The notes: generated by a model not told the origin, from the letters alone. DNA of 8,792 nt from Actinomycetes bacterium (GCA_023388235.1 JAEWGQ010000432.1:1-8792); one strand, 5' to 3'; positions 1 to 4,949 are shown, counted from the stretch's first letter. Program-made: numbers and translations.

Positions 1-127
1 CATATGAACGTGGTCCTGTTCCCCATTGAACTCAACCAGAGACACTTCGGAGGCTTCGCATAAATCTCTGAATATTTCCTAGATTTGGGATACAGCGGAA
101 TAACCTAACTTATTGTTTTTACTCCAG
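1..127. repeat. Terminal duplication (circle overlap), copy 1
   Basis: These 127 bases are repeated exactly at 8666-8792. A perfect terminal repeat of exactly this length at both ends of a contig is typical of a circular molecule assembled with k = 127, so one copy should be removed, giving a circle of about 8665 bp. The stretch holds the middle and 5' part of the tnpA relic on the minus strand, including the HUH codons at 4-12 and an in-frame TAG at 79-81. Confidence 0.9.
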
Positions 128-157
128 ACCAGAGATTTCTGGTCTGAATAGTTATTC
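125..157. other. Two adjacent perfect hairpins at the broken end of the tnpA relic
   Basis: A 9-bp perfect inverted repeat (CAGACCAGA at 125-133, loop GATT, TCTGGTCTG at 138-146) is followed at once by GAATA-GT-TATTC (146-157). Neither has a T-tract, so they are not intrinsic terminators themselves. They lie where tnpA reading-frame similarity stops, about 30-35 codons short of a normal N-terminus. They could be an old IS left-end hairpin or a protein-binding site; the sequence does not decide. Confidence 0.5.
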
Positions 158-162
158 AACAG

Positions 163-186
163 CCCGGCCACAGCGCCGGGTTTTTT
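163..186 (+). terminator. Intrinsic terminator
   Basis: CCCGGC (163-168) pairs with GCCGGG (175-180) around a 6-nt loop and is followed by six T (181-186). It separates the IS/recombinase segment from the maintenance genes. No intact plus-strand gene now reads into it, because the recombinase has its own terminator at 8343-8374, so it may be a remnant of an older arrangement. Confidence 0.85.
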
Positions 187-200
187 GTGATCTGTGTCAA
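181..200 (+). repeat. 20-bp direct repeat, copy A
   Basis: TTTTTTGTGATCTGTGTCAA here matches 7600-7619 at 19 of 20 positions, in the same orientation. The two copies bracket the recombinase gene and tnpA relic on the circle (about 1.25 kb). The first six bases double as the T-tract of the terminator at 163-186. Confidence 0.6.
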
Positions 201-242
201 TAGTCAGGCGTTTGCGTGTACTGCTTATCGTTCTGTCGTGTT

Positions 243-254
243 ACTGTTACATCG
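243..254 (-). promoter_or_regulatory. Inverted copy of the 12-bp repeat upstream of the 284 gene
   Basis: ACTGTTACATCG is the exact reverse complement of the CGATGTAACAGT unit that is tandemly repeated at 650-691 and again at 981-1018. It ends 29 bp before the ATG at 284, where an operator for that gene would be expected. The overlapping GTTAC-TGTTAC (239-250) adds a partial second half-site. I infer autoregulation by the product of the 284 gene. Confidence 0.5.
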
Positions 255-283
255 AGGCAGAATCTGATGAAACGGGGTGATTT

Positions 284-967
284 ATGGAATATATGGACTG
301 GGTTGAGCTGGGCATGAACAAGCGCGCCAGCAAGATGACAAAGCAAGACGTCGGAAAGGCAATGGGCTTTAGTGGCAAAAGCGGCGTAAATCACAAATTT
401 AATCGCAGCCGCGATACAACAAACGCGAACGCTGATGATGTGCTAAAAATGCTCGCAGTAGTCGGCTGGCAAGCCATCATATTCGATAGCAACGGGAAGA
501 TTGTGATGGGGACAGCGCACGTAGATAGCCCTGAAGGCATGGAACAGAAATTCATCAAGCGCTGTGAAGAATTGAGCAAGGAGAATGAGGCACTGAAGGC
601 TGAGATTGCGCAGCTGAAGGCAAAAGCCGTTCCAACGGTTGATGGCACTGATGTAACAGTCGATGTAACAGTCGATGTAACAGTCGATGTCAAGCCTCGA
701 GTGCGCAGGAATCCGAAGCCACAACTATTTACCATCGCTGACCTGACGCTGGCCCTGAAAGCTAAAGGCGGCGTTTTTGAAGGTAGCCTGAACCAGCTTG
801 GCGATCTGTTAGCCGTTGAGTGGTGTAACATCGACAGCCGCGCTGATGAAACACTGAAACCGAGCAAAGTCGTTGTTTGCCGTTTGCTAAAAGCAGCCGT
901 AGAAGCTGGAGTGGTTCAGGTTGACGCTGACAAGCCGCAAGGGCCGAAGACAATTGTACTGTTGTAA
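284..967 (+). CDS. DNA-binding coiled-coil protein with an internal DVTV repeat; probable plasmid maintenance regulator
   Basis: 227 aa, not matched to a named family. Residues 12-62 look like a helix-turn-helix domain (TKQDVGKAMGFSGKSGVNHK). Residues 86-115 form a strongly charged heptad coiled coil suited to dimerisation. Residues 122-136 are four near-identical DVTV units, followed by a basic stretch (KPRVRRNPKP). The C-terminal part (148-227) has an alternating helix/strand pattern that could be a winged helix. The ATG at 284 is chosen because GGGGTGAT lies just upstream, matching the 16S anti-SD. The DVTV units come from a 12-bp DNA repeat that also occurs outside the gene on both sides, so the DNA may be what is selected. 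The overall design (HTH, coil, repeat sites near its own gene) resembles partition or KfrA-type proteins; this is analogy, not homology. Confidence 0.82.
   Translation: MEYMDWVELGMNKRASKMTKQDVGKAMGFSGKSGVNHKFNRSRDTTNANADDVLKMLAVVGWQAIIFDSNGKIVMGTAHVDSPEGMEQKFIKRCEELSKENEALKAEIAQLKAKAVPTVDGTDVTVDVTVDVTVDVKPRVRRNPKPQLFTIADLTLALKAKGGVFEGSLNQLGDLLAVEWCNIDSRADETLKPSKVVVCRLLKAAVEAGVVQVDADKPQGPKTIVLL
650..691 (+). repeat. 12-bp tandem repeat inside the coding region
   Basis: GATGTAACAGTC occurs three times in exact tandem (650-661, 662-673, 674-685) plus a half copy (686-691). The 12-bp period keeps frame and encodes DVTV units. The stretch 644-669 is identical over 26 bp to 975-1000, which lies outside the gene. 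It is probably a protein-binding array (iteron-, operator- or centromere-like). Confidence 0.85.
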
Positions 968-974
968 CGGCGCT

Positions 975-1018
975 GGCACTGATGTAACAGTCGATGTAAC
1001 GGTTTCGATGTAACGGTA
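975..1018 (+). repeat. 12-bp repeat array between the 284 gene and the rep genes
   Basis: Three more copies of the unit seen at 650-691: GATGTAACAGTC (981-992), GATGTAACGGTT (993-1004) and, after a 2-bp insertion, GATGTAACGGTA (1007-1018). The array starts 8 bp after the stop codon at 967 and lies 170-200 bp before the first rep-like gene. It is therefore placed to affect transcription of the replication genes or to act as a partition site. The 975-1000 segment is an exact copy of 644-669. Confidence 0.85.
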
Positions 1019-1023
1019 GCATC

Positions 1024-1070
1024 ATTTCATAAAACGCAACGATGTGCGTGATTGTTGCGAAAAGTGAAAT
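1024..1070. promoter_or_regulatory. Extended dyad symmetry upstream of the rep genes
   Basis: Two nested perfect 6-bp arms share one centre: ATTTCA (1024-1029) with TGAAAT (1065-1070), and CGCAAC (1035-1040) with GTTGCG (1054-1059). Both sides have 5-nt A-rich spacers, and the centre is 13 nt. The symmetry suggests an operator for a dimeric or tetrameric regulator, though an RNA stem with an internal loop is possible. Confidence 0.45.
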
Positions 1071-1090
1071 AAGCCAGTCAGAACAACAGT

Positions 1091-1119
1091 TTGCGAGGAT
1101 TTTTGAATAGCAGTATCGT
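1091..1119 (+). promoter_or_regulatory. Possible sigma70 promoter for the rep genes
   Basis: TTGCGA (1091-1096), a 17-nt spacer and TATCGT (1114-1119) match each consensus hexamer at 4 of 6 positions. It is the best candidate between the repeat array and the ATG at 1188, but it is weak. Confidence 0.3.
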
Positions 1120-1130
1120 GGAAAGCAGAA

Positions 1131-1150
1131 AGCCCGGGGGCATCCGGGCT
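1131..1150. promoter_or_regulatory. Leader hairpin before the first rep-like gene
   Basis: AGCCCGG (1131-1137) and CCGGGCT (1144-1150) form a perfect 7-bp stem with loop GGGCAT. No T-tract follows on the plus strand. On the minus strand it is followed by TTTCTGCTTT, a poor terminator. It lies 38 bp before the ATG at 1188 and could modulate translation or transcript stability. Confidence 0.5.
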
Positions 1151-1187
1151 ATCAGATGAAACCAACGTTTAACGGGAGATTCAAACC

Positions 1188-1841
1188 ATGAAGAAAAACG
1201 TTGTGCCAGTTATTGCTGGCATCCAAACAATAGCAAAACAGCATCAGATCGGCAATATCGGAGAGCATTCTACTCGCATTCTCACTACTGAACAGCTACC
1301 GCCAATCATCAAGGATATCGCTGAAAAAGTGGAAGATGCTTTCAGCAAAGGCAAAGGACACGAGACGATAAACCCGATCACTGGCATTGATGAAAACTGC
1401 TACCTTCGCATCAAGGAAAACATGTGGCGAGTAACTCCGGCAGGGAAGGTAACACAAACCGCACCAAAACCAGCGCCTGCGCCACGTAAACCAGCCGTTA
1501 AACAGAGTGGACTGGACAAATACTACGAAAGCAATTGGGTAAGCGGATTGGCGCTTGAGGGAGCTGCCAGGGCATTACGTGCGGCACGCATCCAAAACCC
1601 AACTACTCGCTGCGTGTTAATGCTGATGGCTGAAAATGCCCACAATGACTTCGGTCCTTATGAGTGCTCACTAGCACAAAGCGTAATGGCTAAAATCTTG
1701 GGCGTTAAACAGTGTACAGTCAGCCGCGCTATTAAGACGCTGGTTGATGCGAAGCTGATCCGTCCAGCAAGCAGTTTTGTGCCTGGCGGGAAGTCAATTT
1801 GCTATGAGCTTCTTTTTGCTATTCGCGGAGGTGAAAAATGA
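1188..1841 (+). CDS. Winged-helix DNA-binding protein, probable replication protein
   Basis: 217 aa, not matched to a named Rep family. The N-terminal domain (1-87) is unrecognised. A Pro/Ala/Lys linker (88-105, TAPKPAPAPRKPAVK) separates it from a C-terminal domain (110-217). There a helix, HTH and wing can be read: SLAQSVMAKILGVKQCTVSR (161-180) is the HTH and residues 181-207 a helix and beta wing. This 'fixed-linker plus wHTH' plan is common in initiators of small plasmids and phages such as pBBR1 Rep or lambda O, but I see no clear homology. The start follows a GGGAG 12 nt upstream. The last four bases (ATGA, 1838-1841) overlap the next gene, indicating translational coupling. Both genes lie directly upstream of an iteron origin, the main reason for the replication call. 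Confidence 0.8.
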   Translation: MKKNVVPVIAGIQTIAKQHQIGNIGEHSTRILTTEQLPPIIKDIAEKVEDAFSKGKGHETINPITGIDENCYLRIKENMWRVTPAGKVTQTAPKPAPAPRKPAVKQSGLDKYYESNWVSGLALEGAARALRAARIQNPTTRCVLMLMAENAHNDFGPYECSLAQSVMAKILGVKQCTVSRAIKTLVDAKLIRPASSFVPGGKSICYELLFAIRGGEK

Positions 1842-2368
1842 GCAACGTGGTAAGCATGTTCGACACTAAAACGGCTGAAACAGTGGTTGATGAAGGCAAG
1901 GAAGAACGCGATTTCGTCAATACATACAAAGAGATATTGCTACAACCGCGCGGCAGATTTGCCCTGGCGGAGAATACAAACGGTTTAATGTGCTTGTGGG
2001 ATATCACAGGCGAGAAGCCGGAATTCTATTGCGAGGTTGGTGATAATCTGGTGCTGTTCCTTCGCTATGATTTCCGTATGCTTCGTGACAACGACCAGCG
2101 AGGCAAACACCTCAAGAAAACGATGTACATGGTCGAGTCATCTTCGTTGAATACATGGGAGCGAATGGCAGCGATGGCGCTGGCGTTTCATGCTGATGAA
2201 GACGGATGGGTACACAATACAACACAGAAGACGCTGGCAATGTTTTACGGTAGCGAGGTCAAAAACTTCAACGGTGCGATGTGGAGCCTGAAAAATCACG
2301 GCCTGATCAGCATCCTCAAGCATGAGGAAACATATACGCCTAACAGTTATCGATGTAAGTGGTTATAG
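1838..2368 (+). CDS. Second winged-helix protein coupled to the first, probable replication protein
   Basis: 176 aa, translationally coupled to the preceding gene through an ATGA overlap, with GGAGGTG just upstream. Residues 25-95 are predicted mixed alpha/beta (LLQPRGRFALAENTNGL..). Residues 105-176 read as a winged helix: a helix (WERMAAMALAFHADEDG), an HTH (TTQKTLAMFYGSEVKNFNGA), a recognition helix (MWSLKNHGLISIL) and a wing. It ends 67 bp before the first iteron, so one of these two proteins is the best candidate iteron-binding initiator. Which one is not visible. Two small coupled wHTH proteins, rather than one large Rep, is unusual; initiator plus copy-control partner is an alternative. 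Near its 3' end (2341-2359) TAACAGT-TA-TCGATGTAA resembles the 12-bp repeat with a 2-bp insertion. Confidence 0.85.
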   Translation: MSNVVSMFDTKTAETVVDEGKEERDFVNTYKEILLQPRGRFALAENTNGLMCLWDITGEKPEFYCEVGDNLVLFLRYDFRMLRDNDQRGKHLKKTMYMVESSSLNTWERMAAMALAFHADEDGWVHNTTQKTLAMFYGSEVKNFNGAMWSLKNHGLISILKHEETYTPNSYRCKWL

Positions 2369-2388
2369 CCCTCCAGACACACAACGAA

Positions 2389-2410
2389 GGGGCCGAAATG
2401 GTCCCTTTTT
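2389..2410 (+). terminator. Intrinsic terminator after the rep operon
   Basis: GGGGCC (2389-2394) pairs with GGTCCC (2400-2405), including one G-T pair, around a 5-nt loop, followed by five T (2406-2410). It separates rep transcription from the iterons that begin at 2436. Confidence 0.8.
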
Positions 2411-2435
2411 CATTGGTCACAAAATATACTGACCA

Positions 2436-2539
2436 TATCCCCTCACGCATACACGTACTGTATATCCAACCATATCCCCTAGCGCATACATGACCCTATC
2501 CCCTAGCGCATACATAGGTATATCCCCTAGCGCATACAT
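2436..2539 (+). repeat. Four 19-bp iterons
   Basis: TATCCCCTAGCGCATACAT is exact at 2473-2491, 2497-2515 and 2521-2539, with start-to-start spacing of exactly 24 bp. A degenerate copy (three mismatches) lies at 2436-2454, 37 bp before the second. Same-orientation copies at near-helical spacing are expected for initiator binding. I did not recognise this iteron as that of a known incompatibility group. Confidence 0.92.
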
Positions 2540-2855
2540 TCGAATGACTTTTAAGAACCTTGAATGATCTGTGAATAATGCGCGTGCGCGCGCGAGGGAT
2601 TTGCTGTTTTGTGGATAACTGCCAAATCAACACTGTGCCCATTTGCTGGAAAGTATCTTCAACATCCTGCCTGACGAATGAGATCGAGATGGCTGATAGT
2701 TCCCATTGGCTTAGCAGGAGGGCTAGCGCCACTTCCCTCATTCTGCGGGTATCTCCGTATGGCTCGGTCCACCCTACATTGGGCAGACGCCTAGCCTTCA
2801 GTGCGGTGGCCTTTCTATCGCTACGCTCATTAAAACAAACCGGAATATCAAACAT
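2496..2855 (-). CDS. Doubtful open frame running into the iterons
   Basis: A 119-aa frame on the minus strand. Its first 75 residues have a credible protein composition (charged and hydrophobic residues alternating, e.g. YGDTRRMREVALALLLSQWE). The last 30 or so come from the DnaA boxes, the alternating tract and three iterons, producing the repeat CARG-YTYV-CARG. There is only a weak AGG four bases before the ATG. The likeliest reading is the 5' part of an old gene whose end was replaced by, or which reads into, the origin. I recognise no family and expression is uncertain. Confidence 0.25.
   Translation of the reverse strand: MFDIPVCFNERSDRKATALKARRLPNVGWTEPYGDTRRMREVALALLLSQWELSAISISFVRQDVEDTFQQMGTVLIWQLSTKQQIPRARTRIIHRSFKVLKSHSNVCARGYTYVCARG
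2570..2578 (-). promoter_or_regulatory. DnaA box 1
   Basis: TGTGAATAA is the reverse complement of TTATTCACA, a perfect match to the TTATNCACA consensus. It lies 31 bp downstream of the last iteron. Confidence 0.7.
2578..2594. other. Alternating purine/pyrimidine (Z-DNA-prone) tract
   Basis: Seventeen bases alternate strictly between purine and pyrimidine, mostly CG steps, with GCGCGC at its end. It lies exactly between the two DnaA boxes. Such tracts favour Z-DNA under negative supercoiling. Its position in the origin is the only hint of function. Confidence 0.6.
2610..2618 (-). promoter_or_regulatory. DnaA box 2
   Basis: TGTGGATAA is the reverse complement of TTATCCACA, the highest-affinity DnaA box sequence of E. 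coli. It supports host-DnaA-dependent initiation. Confidence 0.85.
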
Positions 2856-3100
2856 CTGCCTAAGAACAAAATGACATAAAAACCAGCCTGGCTAGCAAGG
2901 TGGATTAGCTAACTCTTTGATTTTCACATACTAACTTTTGGTAAGTATCAGGTTGTGGCGATTTCAATTAGCGATTTAAAGTAATAGTACCGATTTGTCT
3001 TGAAGCGCAGACCCTAAATTTCGCGAGTACGTGTCGGGCCAGCACGTTAACATGGCGTTCCCCAGCAAATCAGAGAGCCTACTGGGCTGGCTAAAAAAAT

Positions 3101-3345
3101 CTAACAGGCGGTAATGTAATCAGCCAGAAATACCAGGATCTGAATCAGAGCCACGGCAACGGCGACGATTGAAACGGGTTTGAACGCATAGCCACGCGGC
3201 GCAGCAAAGGCATTGAGAACCGGATGCCGGACCTGCGAAAGAACGGAAAACAGGCCAGGCCGATTGGGGATCGGCTACAAGGAACGAGAATAGCAACCTG
3301 CCCGATAATGCTGATGAACTTACTTACAGCTACGATTCCCTCCAC
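3101..3345 (-). pseudogene. Possible frameshifted remnant of a small membrane protein
   Basis: On the minus strand a frame opening with GTG at 3345 begins hydrophobically (EGIVAVSKFISIIGQVAIL). After about 25 codons the reading seems to continue in a second frame with no start codon of its own. That frame runs to a TAG at 3101-3103 and ends in an evident membrane segment (VSIVAVAVALIQILVFLADY). One indel near 3270-3285 would join them into a roughly 80-residue protein with two hydrophobic segments. No family was recognised. It may be a relic of a membrane protein lost on this plasmid, or a chance pair of frames. Confidence 0.3.
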
Positions 3346-3809
3346 ACTCCCTGGTCAAAGACCTTCCTTTGCCTGTAGAAAGATACTCCCTCCACATTTT
3401 GCGTTTTCCCAATTTCTATTCTTCGCCCATTTTTCGAATTGAGACATCAAAAACAGCCTGCGAGGCCTGATTCTACCGTCGGGATTCAGCTGCCCCATTC
3501 AGCATGCTTGCGGGAATGGGTCCGATCGTCGTTTCTACTGCGGCTCCTGAGGCCTAAAACGCGCTGAAGCCATCAAGGGTATACAAACCTATGGCCAGAA
3601 ATTTTCCTCGTTTTAAGCCTCGCTAGCCACGTACACAGACGCGATCCGTTGATGCGAAATCACTAAATTTTTCGCATTGCCAGAAACCGATTAAAAATGG
3701 ATGCCCTGAGACGCTATCAATCGCATTCTGACGAACCAATCTTCAGACCTATGGAAACGTACCACTTTCAAAAATTAGCGCGTTGTAGGCACCATTCCTT
3801 TCGAATATG

Positions 3810-3885
3810 AGCCATTCAGGATGGTGATCTGTGGTTGGTCGGCGGGAGACGGATTGGGTATGGCCCTGATTAGCCACTCAGGATG
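3810..3885 (+). repeat. Repeated AGCCAYTCAGGATG motif upstream of the alpA promoter
   Basis: AGCCATTCAGGATG (3810-3823) and AGCCACTCAGGATG (3872-3885) differ at one base and are 62 bp apart, with partial similarity on either side. Both lie 60-135 bp upstream of the promoter at 3945. They may be activator or repressor sites for the operon. Confidence 0.5.
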
Positions 3886-3891
3886 AGAATC

Positions 3892-3938
3892 GTTATCATC
3901 TCTGGAACGAGCCGGATAAACGGGCGCGCGATGATAAC
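3892..3938. promoter_or_regulatory. 9-bp inverted repeat next to the alpA promoter
   Basis: GTTATCATC (3892-3900) and GATGATAAC (3930-3938) are perfect inverted repeats separated by 29 nt. The right arm ends 6 bp before the -35 hexamer, so a bound protein, for example the AlpA-like product, could control the promoter. Confidence 0.5.
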
Positions 3939-3944
3939 ACGACT

Positions 3945-3973
3945 TTGAACAAGCGTAAACAAGCTGATACAAT
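3945..3973 (+). promoter_or_regulatory. Sigma70 promoter of the alpA operon
   Basis: TTGAAC (3945-3950), a 17-nt spacer and TACAAT (3968-3973) match the consensus at 5 of 6 positions in each hexamer. Transcription should begin near 3980, giving a leader of about 105 nt before the ATG at 4086. Confidence 0.75.
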
Positions 3974-3975
3974 AT

Positions 3976-4073
3976 TTCTCAGATGGTGGGAATTGTGCCC
4001 GCCATCAGGAGAACAGATTAATCCTTCTTGGCCTTAGAATCCCGCTTTCCGCACTGGTCAGCGGGTTTTTTTT
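3976..4073 (+). ncRNA. Structured leader / candidate regulatory RNA upstream of alpA
   Basis: Between promoter and alpA lies a roughly 95-nt leader able to form two hairpins. The first pairs TTCTC with GAGAA (3976-3980/4009-4013) and GATGGTGGG with CCCGCCATC (3982-3990/3998-4006), with a small internal loop and a 7-nt terminal loop: 14 bp in all, including one G-T. The second is a strong intrinsic terminator (4041-4073). Most transcripts should therefore end as a short stable RNA, and alpA expression needs readthrough. This recalls the immunity control of phage P4 (CI RNA) and the C4 antisense RNAs of P1/P7, where a short terminated leader RNA controls the operon. I did not find convincing complementary target sites. 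The structure is seen; the RNA family is inference. Confidence 0.55.
4041..4073 (+). terminator. Intrinsic terminator / attenuator just before alpA
   Basis: CCCGCT (4041-4046) pairs with AGCGGG (4060-4065) around a 13-nt loop, followed by eight T (4066-4073). It lies 12 bp before the alpA start, downstream of the promoter at 3945, so it must attenuate the operon rather than end an upstream gene. Confidence 0.88.
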
Positions 4074-4085
4074 GTTGGAGGCGAT

Positions 4086-4271
4086 ATGAATCCGAAACTA
4101 TTAACGGTTCGGCAGGTGCTGGAGCTGCTTAATATCAGCCGAAGCAAGCTGTATAAATTGCTTCACAGTGAACCATTATTTCCGCGCCCAATTAAACTTG
4201 GCGGACAGTTGTACTTTATCCCGGAAGAGATAGACGAGTTTATTTCCTTACATCGGCGGGTGGAAAGATAA
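4086..4271 (+). CDS. alpA: AlpA-family transcriptional regulator
   Basis: 61 aa, a typical length for AlpA proteins. The MerR-like winged-helix signature is complete: LLTVRQVLELLNISRSKLYK (5-24) is the helix-turn-helix, FPRPIKLGGQLYFIPEEIDE (32-51) the wing and following helix. AlpA proteins are found in P4-like satellites (Vis), in E. coli PICIs and in the CP4-57 prophage. There they activate the satellite operon or regulate excision. GGAGG lies 5 bp upstream of the ATG. The gene is first in a packed eight-gene operon, behind a terminator that probably limits its expression. With no tyrosine integrase present, a regulator role for this operon is likelier than an excision role. Its targets may be the inverted repeat at 3892-3938 or the AGCCAYTCAGGATG motifs. 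Confidence 0.92.
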   Translation: MNPKLLTVRQVLELLNISRSKLYKLLHSEPLFPRPIKLGGQLYFIPEEIDEFISLHRRVER

Positions 4272-4859
4272 ATGAGCAATTTAAACGACATCAAATCTAT
4301 TGACTCTGTGACGCGCATTACCTTTATTGAGGGAACGATAAATACTGCGTTATTGTATGAAGCCGCACCAGTTAATTTAATCGTACAAATACCCGTTAAT
4401 TTCCTGGAACGTCGCCATGACACTAAAGAAGATGGATTTATTCGCGCAATAATGTTTATGGCAGCAGCTGGCCCGCTGAAATGTGGTGGCGGTAAAAACG
4501 AATCCGATCTTAATTACGTCATGGGCGTTTATTACGGTCGCAACATTAAGACAGATATTGAGCGGTCGATAGGTATTTCTTTAATCCAGGAATATCGCGA
4601 GCTGCCAGGTTTTGGCCGCAAATATCACTATGCTTTTCGTAGCAAAGAAGATGTTCGCTCAGCACTGTCAGGCGTGCCGTCTGAATATATGAGCAAGGCT
4701 GAGAAGCGCGCTTGCTTTAGGCTGTACCCAAGCAACAAGCAGTTAGGCATTGCCCCGCCGCCGCAGATGGGTTTTCAGTTCAACGCCTGCCGTCTGACCA
4801 CTGCCACCATGCGGCAAATCAACAAGCGCGATCGTCTTCGCTATCGTTGCCGACATTAA
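4272..4859 (+). CDS. Unrecognised 195-aa protein following alpA
   Basis: The ATG follows the alpA stop codon directly (TAA-ATG, no gap), so the two are surely co-translated; GGTGG lies about 9 bp upstream. There is no signal peptide. Residues 35-70 are hydrophobic (VNLIVQIPVNFL, AIMFMAAAGPLKC) but interrupted by charges, so a soluble core is likely. A Gly-rich GPLKCGGGK lies at 67-75, without the full Walker A pattern. The C-terminus (173-195) is very basic (LTTATMRQINKRDRLRYRCR), as in nucleic-acid-binding tails. That tail faintly recalls phage-satellite Ash/Icd-like proteins that accompany AlpA, but the resemblance is too short to name it. Confidence 0.82.
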   Translation: MSNLNDIKSIDSVTRITFIEGTINTALLYEAAPVNLIVQIPVNFLERRHDTKEDGFIRAIMFMAAAGPLKCGGGKNESDLNYVMGVYYGRNIKTDIERSIGISLIQEYRELPGFGRKYHYAFRSKEDVRSALSGVPSEYMSKAEKRACFRLYPSNKQLGIAPPPQMGFQFNACRLTTATMRQINKRDRLRYRCRH

Positions 4860-4881
4860 AAAATCGGGAGCAACTATAGCC

Positions 4882-4920
4882 ATGAGATTCTATTTTTCAC
4901 GTAGCAACACCATCCTATAG
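4882..4920 (+). other. Possible 12-codon leader peptide
   Basis: MRFYFSRSNTIL plus stop lies between the 195-aa gene and the next one, with GGGAG 12 bp upstream of its ATG. It ends 29 bp before the ATG at 4950. It could be a translated leader or simply spacer; nothing else supports it. Confidence 0.2.
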
Positions 4921-4949
4921 AAACTGATTAATTTAGAGGAAAAACTATT

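Larger units (their letters stand above)
2436..2618. other. Candidate replication origin (iterons, DnaA boxes, GC-alternating tract)
   Basis: The region contains four 19-bp iterons (2436-2539), an AT-richer stretch (2540-2579), two DnaA boxes matching TTATNCACA on the minus strand (2570-2578 and 2610-2618) and a 17-bp alternating purine/pyrimidine tract between them. It directly follows the coupled wHTH genes. Iterons plus DnaA boxes next to rep genes is the standard arrangement of theta-replicating iteron plasmids. Confidence 0.85.
2620..3940. other. About 1.3 kb without a convincing intact gene
   Basis: Apart from the two doubtful minus-strand frames listed separately, no plus- or minus-strand frame has a ribosome site and protein-like composition. 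Visible structures: ATACT...AGTAT (2928-2932/2944-2948); ACGTG...CACGT (3029-3033/3043-3047); CCCATTC...GAATGGG (3494-3500/3514-3520); a perfect 8-bp stem ATGCGAAA/TTTCGCAT (3652-3659/3670-3677); and a repeated motif near 3810 and 3872. GGGCTGGCTA at 3084-3093 vaguely recalls a ColE1-type nick site, but no relaxase is encoded. The stretch could hold an oriT or other cis site; I cannot assign one. Confidence 0.5.

Noticed and set aside
391..867. Minus-strand frames of 158 and 93 codons opposite the 284 gene
   Set aside because: They are antisense to a well-supported gene, Ser/Thr rich in the manner of shadow frames, without ribosome sites; the VTSTVTST part is only the complement of the 12-bp repeat.
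650..1018. Reading the 12-bp repeats as a CRISPR array
   Set aside because: The units are directly tandem with no spacers and there are no cas genes.
2578..2874. Plus-strand frame of 98 codons starting in the origin
   Set aside because: It starts within the alternating CG tract without a ribosome site, and its composition (Ser, Leu, Arg, Cys rich) looks like the antisense of the minus-strand frame there.
3084..3093. GGGCTGGCTA as a ColE1-like oriT nick site
   Set aside because: Only a short resemblance from memory; no relaxase gene or confirmed flanking oriT structure is present.
3224..3442. Plus-strand frame of 72 codons
   Set aside because: No ribosome site, odd composition, and it overlaps the opposite-strand membrane-like remnant.
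188..3833. TGATCTGTG occurring at 188, 2565 and 3825
   Set aside because: A 9-mer noticed after the fact; contexts differ and include a terminator, a DnaA box and an intergenic region, so chance cannot be excluded.
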